Shown: positions 58,734 to 64,000 of the stretch, piece after piece
Layout of the letters: each line of letters starts with the position of its first letter
Numbering within the stretch: position 1 is the first letter of the stretch
From: Victivallis lenta
GTDB lineage: Bacteria; Verrucomicrobiota; Lentisphaeria; Victivallales; Victivallaceae
NCBI RefSeq assembly: GCF_009695545.1
Contig: NZ_VUNS01000004.1
Location: 1 to 64,000, forward strand
Direction of reading: 5' to 3'
Length of the DNA stretch: 64,000 nt
Made by a program: the position numbers and the translations under genes
Notes under the pieces: model-generated
What the model was told of the DNA's origin: nothing
The model's database searches: none
What the model saw: only the letters and a program-made list of their open reading frames with translations

Positions 58734-59933
58734 ATGCGGACCGGAACTGAATTCCAGTGTGAGATCGAAACATGCGCCCTCGGCGGCGACGGCATCGCCC
58801 GCGTCGACGGAGAAGTCGTCTTTCTTCCCGGCACGCTGCCGGGAGAGAAGCTGATCGGGCGGATCACCGCCGAGAAGAAAAATTTTTCGCGGGCGGAAAT
58901 CGTCCGCTTCGGCGCGACGAGCCCGCACCGGGTCGAACCCGGCTGTCCGTACTTCGGCCGCTGTCCCGGCTGCCGGTATCTGCACGCCGACTATGCGTAT
59001 GAAACCGCCCTCAAGCAGCGGCAGCTGCTCGACCATATGAAAGCGGCGGGCTTCGAATGCGCTCCCGAAGCGGTCGCGGAGCCGTTCGCGCCGAAGCCGG
59101 AGCTCGGCTACCGCAACAAGATCGTTCTGCACACCCACAAAGTCAAGGGAGAAACCTTTTTCGGCTATGTCATGGCCGACAACACGACCGTCACCGATAT
59201 CGCGAACTGCCCGCTGGCGAATCCGGCCATCAACGCGGAGCTTGCCGGACTGCGCGGCGACAAGGGGTTCCTCCACTCGCTGCACGAGGGGATGGACGTG
59301 ACCTTCCGCCATACGGAGCACGACGGCGTCAAATTCTGGCGCAACGCTCCGGCGAAGAACCTGACATGGCTGCGCGAAGAGACTCCGGCCGGAACGCTGT
59401 CGGTGCCGTGCGGCAGCTTTTTTCAGGTCAACCCGGCCGGGGGCGCGCATCTGGTGAAGCGCTTCATGGAGACGGTGAAACGTCTGGAGCCGTCCCGGGT
59501 GATCGACCTCTACGCCGGAGCCGGGCTCTTCGGCTGCGCGGCGGCCGCATGCGGCGTAAGCGATATCCTCGCCGTCGAATCCGACGCCGCCGCCGCCGAA
59601 GCGGCCAGGTTCAACCTCGCCCGCCGCACCGCCAATGCCAGGGTCGCGGCCGGAGACGCCGGAGACGCACTGAAGGAGCTCGGGCGGGAGGATGCCGCGC
59701 ACACGCTGCTCATCGTCGACCCTCCCCGCAACGGGCTCGCCTTCGCCGCGATGCAGGCGCTGACCCGCAGCACGCTCGGGCAGCTGGTCTATGTCTCCTG
59801 CAACCCGGCGACCTGGACGCGGGACGCGATCCGGCTCGGCAAGGGCGGCTTCCGCCTCCGCCGCCTCGAACTGGTCAATATGTTCCCGAGAACCGAACAC
59901 TTCGAACTCTTCAGCGAATGGGTACGCGACTGA
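58734..59933 (+). CDS. SAM-dependent RNA 5-methyluridine methyltransferase (TrmA/RlmD-like)
   Basis: 399 aa. An N-terminal TRAM-type segment (ETCALGGDGIARVDGEVVFLPGTLPGE) precedes an Fe-S cysteine set (CPYFGRCPGC plus a later NCPLAN cysteine) as in RlmD/RumA. The methyltransferase domain shows VIDLYAGAGLFG, VDPPRNGL and the catalytic-cysteine motif VYVSCNPATWTRD. It should methylate a uridine in tRNA or 23S rRNA; which one is not clear. The radC gene begins directly after its stop codon, with no gap. Confidence 0.92.
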   Translation: MRTGTEFQCEIETCALGGDGIARVDGEVVFLPGTLPGEKLIGRITAEKKNFSRAEIVRFGATSPHRVEPGCPYFGRCPGCRYLHADYAYETALKQRQLLDHMKAAGFECAPEAVAEPFAPKPELGYRNKIVLHTHKVKGETFFGYVMADNTTVTDIANCPLANPAINAELAGLRGDKGFLHSLHEGMDVTFRHTEHDGVKFWRNAPAKNLTWLREETPAGTLSVPCGSFFQVNPAGGAHLVKRFMETVKRLEPSRVIDLYAGAGLFGCAAAACGVSDILAVESDAAAAEAARFNLARRTANARVAAGDAGDALKELGREDAAHTLLIVDPPRNGLAFAAMQALTRSTLGQLVYVSCNPATWTRDAIRLGKGGFRLRRLELVNMFPRTEHFELFSEWVRD

Positions 59934-60620
59934 ATGGCCGGTCCGCAGAAAAATCATGCCGACGGACACCGTCAGCGGCTGCGCGAACGTTTTCTGCGCG
60001 CCGGCCTTGACGGCCTCCTGGATTACGAGGCGATCGAACTTCTGCTGACCTATGCGGTTCCGCGCCGCGACATGAAGCCGCTCGCCAAGGAACTGCTCGA
60101 AGCTTACGGCTCCATCGAGAAGCTGCTCGACGCCACTCCGGCCGACCTGCTCGACCGCCACGGCGTCGGCGCTTCGGGCGCGACACTGATCCTGCTGCTC
60201 CGCCAGCTCTGTGCGAAGTATCTCGAGCAGAAGGCGCGCAACGTCGACCTGATCGATTCGATCGAGAAGGCGGAAAACTTCGCCCGCATGAAAATCGGCG
60301 GCGGCCGAAAAGAGACCTTCATGGTGATGTACCTGAACAGCCGGAACCAGCTCATCGAACATCAGCAGTTCTCCGGAACCGTCGACCGGGCTGCGGTTTA
60401 TCCGCGCGAAATTGCGGAATTCTGCCTGCGCGTCGGCGCAACCGCAGTCATTCTCATCCACAATCACCCGAGCGGACTATGCATGCCGTCCGACAACGAC
60501 CTGCTGACCACCAACCGGGTTCTGGAGGCGCTCAAGACGGTCCATGTCCGCCTTGTCGATCACCTGATCGTGACTCCGGGCGCCTGCATGAGCTTCCGCG
60601 CCCGGAATCTGCTGAAGTAA
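59934..60620 (+). CDS. radC: RadC-family JAB-domain protein
   Basis: 228 aa. An N-terminal helix-hairpin-helix region (GHRQRLRERFLRAGLDGLLDYEAIELLLTYAVPRRD) is followed by the JAMM metal motif ILIHNHPSGLCMPSDND (residues ~175-191). RadC proteins are common; a role in DNA repair is disputed and in mobile elements some may be antirestriction-like. Adjacent to the RNA methyltransferase and translated without a gap. Confidence 0.93.
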   Translation: MAGPQKNHADGHRQRLRERFLRAGLDGLLDYEAIELLLTYAVPRRDMKPLAKELLEAYGSIEKLLDATPADLLDRHGVGASGATLILLLRQLCAKYLEQKARNVDLIDSIEKAENFARMKIGGGRKETFMVMYLNSRNQLIEHQQFSGTVDRAAVYPREIAEFCLRVGATAVILIHNHPSGLCMPSDNDLLTTNRVLEALKTVHVRLVDHLIVTPGACMSFRARNLLK

Positions 60621-60645
60621 CCATCGATCATCTTCCTTCCGGGAT

Positions 60646-60674
60646 TTGCATAATCCCGCATCCGGTGGTATAGT
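60646..60674 (+). promoter_or_regulatory. sigma70-type promoter of the wrbA-like gene
   Basis: TTGCAT at 60646-60651, 17 bases, TATAGT at 60669-60674, 36 bases before the ATG. Confidence 0.65.
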
Positions 60675-60709
60675 GAACCATCAACTCTTAAGGAAGAAGG
60701 AGGTTGCGT

Positions 60710-61300
60710 ATGTCAAACATCAAAATCGCGATCGTGTACTTTTCGAAGTACGGACACACCAGACTGCAGGCGGAGGCCGTCCGTGACGGGGCCGCGTCGT
60801 TCAAGGGGAGCGACGTCCTCCTGCTCGACGCCGCCGAAGCCGTCAGACGCATCGACGAGCTCGACGCATATGACGCCATCGTCTTCGGCAGCGCCACCTA
60901 CATGGGCAACATGGCCGCCGGGATGAAAAGCTTTCTCGAGGCGACCGTGACGAAGTGGGGGTCCGGCAAGTGGAAAAATAAAATCGCCGGCGGATTCACG
61001 AACTCCAGCAACTTCTCGGGCGACAAGCTCAACACCCTGCAGGGGATGATGATCGCCGCCATGCAGCTCGGCATGATCTGGGTCGGCGTCGGCGACATCG
61101 TCGGCAGCAATGAGCCGGGCGCCGAATCGACGGTGGACGGTCCCGGTCCGGACAGCCTGAACCGCAACAGCGCCTCCATCGGCCCCATGGCCAGCAGCTT
61201 CGGCGTCAGAACGCCCGACGCGCCGCCGGCAGGCGACCTGAAAACCGCCTGGAATTACGGCTGCCGCATCGCCGAAATCACCGCGCGCTTCAACCCGTAA
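60710..61300 (+). CDS. wrbA: WrbA-like flavodoxin-family quinone reductase
   Basis: 196 aa from ATG 60710 (AAGGAGGT upstream). Flavodoxin fold: KIAIVYFSKYGHTRLQAEAV (phosphate loop) and YDAIVFGSATYMGNMAAGMKSFLEAT, GGFTNSSNFSGDKLNTLQ. WrbA enzymes reduce quinones with NAD(P)H using FMN. It is followed by a hairpin shared with the convergent biotin operon. The exact quinone activity is inferred from family. Confidence 0.88.
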   Translation: MSNIKIAIVYFSKYGHTRLQAEAVRDGAASFKGSDVLLLDAAEAVRRIDELDAYDAIVFGSATYMGNMAAGMKSFLEATVTKWGSGKWKNKIAGGFTNSSNFSGDKLNTLQGMMIAAMQLGMIWVGVGDIVGSNEPGAESTVDGPGPDSLNRNSASIGPMASSFGVRTPDAPPAGDLKTAWNYGCRIAEITARFNP

Positions 61301-61314
61301 CAGTGCATGGCGGA

Positions 61315-61349
61315 AGTTCCGGAGACGGGCGGGCCGCACCTCCGGAACT
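61315..61349. terminator. hairpin between convergent wrbA and bioA
   Basis: AGTTCCGGAG at 61315-61324 pairs perfectly with 61340-61349 around a 15-base loop. There is no T-run on either side, so its role as a bidirectional terminator is only likely. Confidence 0.5.
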
Positions 61350-62621
61350 CTACTCCAACATGCGCCCCATGGCCCCGGTTACGGCGGCGACCTCCTCCGG
61401 CGGCGTGACGAACGGCGGCATTGCATAGACCCACGGCCCGAACGGCCGCAGCCAGACGCCCGTCTCCCGCACAAGCTGCTGCACCCGCACCGGCGACGGC
61501 GGCGTCCGGAGCTCCAGCACCCCGATCGCTCCCAGGACGCGCACATCCGTCACATTCGGGTGTTCGCGGTACGGTTCGAGTTCGCGTTTCAGCTGTGTTT
61601 CGATCGCGGCCACCTTCGCGCGCCAGTCGTATTTCTCAAAAAGACGCAGCGAGGCGACTCCCGCCGCGCAGGCGATCGGGTTCGCCATGAACGTCGGCCC
61701 ATGCATGAATTTCCCGGGCGACGTTGCGGAGATGGCTTCCGCCACATGCGTCGACGCGACCGCCGCGGCAAGCGTGATCGCTCCGCCGGTCAGCCCCTTG
61801 CCGACACACATGATGTCCGGCACGATTCCGGCATATTCGCCCGCGAAATAACGCCCGATCCGGCCGAAACCGGTCGCGATTTCATCGAGAATCAGCAGGA
61901 TGCCGCGTTCGCTGCACGCTTCGCGCAACCGCTTCATGTACATCGGATGATAAAAACGCATCGCGTTTCCGCCCTGAAAAACCGGTTCGATGAAAACCCC
62001 CGCGATCTCGTCCGCATGACGGTCGAGCAGCTCCGCCATCGGCGCAAATTCCGATTCGTCCCACGCATCGTCGAAACCGAGACGCGGCTGCGGCAGAAAC
62101 ACATTCCGCTGAAGATAGCCGTGAAAGACCTGATGCATGCCGTCCGGGTCGCAGAGCGCCATCGCGCCTGCCGTATCGCCGTGATAGCCGCCGCGCAGCG
62201 CGGCGAGCCGGCAGCGCCCCGGCTTCCCGGCGGCGAACTGGTACTGAACTGCCATCTTCGCCGCACACTCGACCGCAACGGAGCCGGAATCCGCGTAGAA
62301 CACCTTATCCACTCCGGCCGGCGTATGTTTCACCAGCTCCGCCGCAAGCTCGATTGCGGGCTCGTGCGTGAACCCGGCAAACATGACCTGCGCGAACTTT
62401 CCGGCCTGTTCGCGGATCGCCGCGACGATATCGGGGTGGTTGTGCCCGTGCGCCATGCACCACCAGCTTGAAATTCCGTCGATGAGCTCGAGCCCGTCGT
62501 CGAGACGGATGTGCGTCCCCTTTGCCGCGACGGCGAGATTCACGGGCGGCGGCGCGGAGATCGACGCATACGGGTGCCAGAGGTGCTTGCGGTCGAAGGC
62601 GAGCAGTTCTTCCCGGTTCAT
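61350..62621 (-). CDS. bioA: adenosylmethionine-8-amino-7-oxononanoate aminotransferase
   Basis: 423 aa. It forms 7,8-diaminopelargonic acid in biotin synthesis. The WHPYASISAPPP start (residues 15-26), SSWWCMAHGHNHPDI, FYADSGSVAVECA, RGGYHGDTAGAM and the PLP lysine K275 in CVGKGLTGG are all BioA. The ATG overlaps the bioD stop (ATGA). Last of the biotin genes on this strand. Confidence 0.97.
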   Translation of the reverse strand: MNREELLAFDRKHLWHPYASISAPPPVNLAVAAKGTHIRLDDGLELIDGISSWWCMAHGHNHPDIVAAIREQAGKFAQVMFAGFTHEPAIELAAELVKHTPAGVDKVFYADSGSVAVECAAKMAVQYQFAAGKPGRCRLAALRGGYHGDTAGAMALCDPDGMHQVFHGYLQRNVFLPQPRLGFDDAWDESEFAPMAELLDRHADEIAGVFIEPVFQGGNAMRFYHPMYMKRLREACSERGILLILDEIATGFGRIGRYFAGEYAGIVPDIMCVGKGLTGGAITLAAAVASTHVAEAISATSPGKFMHGPTFMANPIACAAGVASLRLFEKYDWRAKVAAIETQLKRELEPYREHPNVTDVRVLGAIGVLELRTPPSPVRVQQLVRETGVWLRPFGPWVYAMPPFVTPPEEVAAVTGAMGRMLE

Positions 62622-63304
62622 TGCGCAGTCTCCCCGAAGATCGCCGAGAAGTCGACGTCCGGCAGCGGCTCTCCGACCTTCGGCAGCTCGACCAGGACTT
62701 CCGGCATACGGTGCCGCTTCAGGTATTTGCGGATCATGCGCGGCGAATCCGCATCGATGGTCGGGTCAGCGGCCGGATAACGGTTGTAAACGGTTCCCGC
62801 GACGACCATCCCGCGGCTCGCGGCCGCTTCGATCGACAGGATCGTATGGTTCAAACTGCCGAGCCGTCCGGAAGTCACGAGGATCAGCGGACAGCCGAGT
62901 TCCGCCGCGAAATCGACGGTCAGCAGCTCCTCGGTCAGCGGAACAGCGAGGCCGCCCGCCCCTTCAAGCAGGACCACGTCGTAACGCTTCGACACCTCCG
63001 TCACCGCACGGCGGATCGCGTCAAGGTCGAGTTCGCGCTTTTCGAGCAGCGCCGCCAGATGCGGCGAAGCCGGAAAGCGGAAGATCTGCGGCGCAGTCAG
63101 CCCGGCTTTGTCCTCCGGAAACGGAGGCACTCCCATCATGGCCCGATGCTTGTCGAGATCCTCGGAGAATCCGTCGTTGCCGGTCTGGACAAGCTTCATG
63201 GTGATGACCCGCACGCCGCGCCGGTGGAGGTCGCGCGCCATCATGCCGACCGCGACGCTTTTGCCGATGTCGGTATCGATTCCGGAGATGAAATAGACGC
63301 TCAT
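62618..63304 (-). CDS. bioD: dethiobiotin synthetase
   Basis: 228 aa from ATG 63304, one base after the bioC stop. It closes the ureido ring with CO2 and ATP. The P-loop appears as GIDTDIGKS (residues 7-15), with LLEGAGGLAVPL and GRLGSLNHTILSIEAA. The family usually has GTDTxVGKT; here the first T is I and the last T is S. Overlaps bioA by four bases. Confidence 0.95.
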   Translation of the reverse strand: MSVYFISGIDTDIGKSVAVGMMARDLHRRGVRVITMKLVQTGNDGFSEDLDKHRAMMGVPPFPEDKAGLTAPQIFRFPASPHLAALLEKRELDLDAIRRAVTEVSKRYDVVLLEGAGGLAVPLTEELLTVDFAAELGCPLILVTSGRLGSLNHTILSIEAAASRGMVVAGTVYNRYPAADPTIDADSPRMIRKYLKRHRMPEVLVELPKVGEPLPDVDFSAIFGETAQ

Positions 63305-63305
63305 G

Positions 63306-64000
63306 TCACTGCTTCTTTCCCGCCACAAGGGCGATCGGATGATAGGTCAGCGGTACTTTTCCGTTCGGAAGCCGGAAGTTCCCGGTATATGCTTCGCTGA
63401 ATGCCGCCAGCCGCCGGCGGCTCCACGGTTCGGCCGGGGAGACGGCGGTGACCCCGGTCGCCTTCAGGCTCTTCAATACGTCGAGCGGGGAATCGAACTC
63501 CGGGGTCAGCAGCTCTTCGCGCGCCGCGAGAACCTCGAAGCCGTTCGCTTCGAGCAGGACGTTCAGCTCCTTCGCGGTCCGGTAGGCGAGCCCGCCGCCG
63601 GTCAGGGCGGAAACCTCGCGCAGCGTCTCCGGCCCGAAGGTCGTGAAGGCGAGGTATCCGCCGCGGTTCAGCTTCTCCGCGATCCGCCCGAAGAGCCGGC
63701 CCGGATCGGCCGCCCACTGAAAAACCGCGTTCGAAAGAAAAAGGCCGGATTCCGGCAGGTCGATTTCCTCGATATCACCCGCCAGAAAATGCGCGTTCGA
63801 CCGGTGTTCGTGAAATTGCGCGCACTCCGGCACGAGGTCGATCAGGGTCAGCCGGGCGTAATCGAACCGCTCCGGGATGAGGTCGGTCAGGATTCCTGCG
63901 CCGCAGCCGAGTTCGGTGATTTCCGCGAACTGCCGTTCAAGCGTCGCCGAGGTAAAGAGATCGAGCAGCGTCCCGGCCATTTCACGCTGAACCGCGGCCG
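63306..64000 (-). CDS. bioC: malonyl-ACP O-methyltransferase BioC (partial)
   Basis: The frame is open to the right window edge, so the 5' end is missing. The visible part includes AAVQREMAGTLLDLF and the SAM-binding LGCGAGILTDLI, then LFLSNAVFQWAADP and LAFTTFGPETLREV, all typical of BioC. It methylates malonyl-ACP to start the pimeloyl chain of biotin. It is first of bioC-bioD-bioA here; bioF, bioB and any upstream genes lie outside the window. The apparent ATG at 63980 is inside the domain and is not the real start. Confidence 0.9.
   Translation of the reverse strand, partial: AAVQREMAGTLLDLFTSATLERQFAEITELGCGAGILTDLIPERFDYARLTLIDLVPECAQFHEHRSNAHFLAGDIEEIDLPESGLFLSNAVFQWAADPGRLFGRIAEKLNRGGYLAFTTFGPETLREVSALTGGGLAYRTAKELNVLLEANGFEVLAAREELLTPEFDSPLDVLKSLKATGVTAVSPAEPWSRRRLAAFSEAYTGNFRLPNGKVPLTYHPIALVAGKKQ

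Noticed and set aside
1-64000. CRISPR array, rRNA genes, riboswitch of known type
   Set aside because: No regularly spaced repeats of CRISPR type, no rRNA sequence and no recognisable riboswitch motif were seen. Only the two repeat families described above are present.

Overview
The window is 64 kb of high-G+C bacterial chromosome (standard code, closely packed operons, frequent ATGA/GTGA overlaps). The gene mix is a ribosomal/RNA polymerase alpha operon, TRAP uptake, biotin and dTDP-rhamnose synthesis, cytoplasmic glycoside hydrolases without signal peptides, and a large glycine-rich beta-solenoid protein. This would fit an anaerobic, plant-glycan-using gut bacterium of the Lentisphaerota/PVC type (Victivallis-like). 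That assignment is inference; no rRNA is present to anchor it.

Layout. 1-8.4 kb is a decayed mobile element: an IS4-type transposase remnant, a 5'-truncated phage terminase, an HTH plus LAGLIDADG homing-endonuclease pair, a phage/plasmid operon (DUF932, PD-(D/E)XK nuclease with a probable Fe-S cluster, small protein), a BrnT/BrnA toxin-antitoxin pair, and an operon ending in a sliding-clamp homologue. It abuts a tRNA-Leu/Gly/Tyr cluster (8.8-9.1 kb). Core genes follow: recJ, a dctPQM TRAP transporter, speE, a purF-like gene lacking the catalytic cysteine, and rpmJ-rpsM-rpsK-rpoA-rplQ (no rpsD).

20.0-25.3 kb is the most unusual locus. Five genes on the minus strand run in order: a 974-aa beta-solenoid-like protein, a previously unmarked 46-aa peptide gene with a YxxPxL leader and two cysteines, a radical SAM/SPASM enzyme, an HPr-kinase-like P-loop protein and a PqqD-like protein. 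The peptide gene, the radical SAM gene and the kinase gene are joined by GTGA overlaps. I read this as a ribosomally made, modified peptide (RiPP) system with an associated surface-type protein.

25.9-41.4 kb holds a 999-aa membrane protein with a PHP-like N-terminus, a DUF362 ferredoxin protein, the rfbBACD operon, a CE4 deacetylase-like secreted protein, a zinc-ribbon membrane protein, a TauE/SafE exporter with an alpha/beta hydrolase, a repeat-rich intergenic region, a ferredoxin-nitroreductase, a GntR regulator and queC. 41.5-53.6 kb holds a sirtuin, a GT39-like membrane protein, a PutP-type symporter, and a GntR/LacI-type regulator divergent from a glycan operon (two GH39-like paralogues, one unknown enzyme, GH28, DMT transporter). 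54.1-64 kb holds murC, an MsbA-like ABC exporter, a DegT aminotransferase, an RNA methyltransferase with radC, wrbA, and bioC-bioD-bioA, with bioC cut by the window edge.
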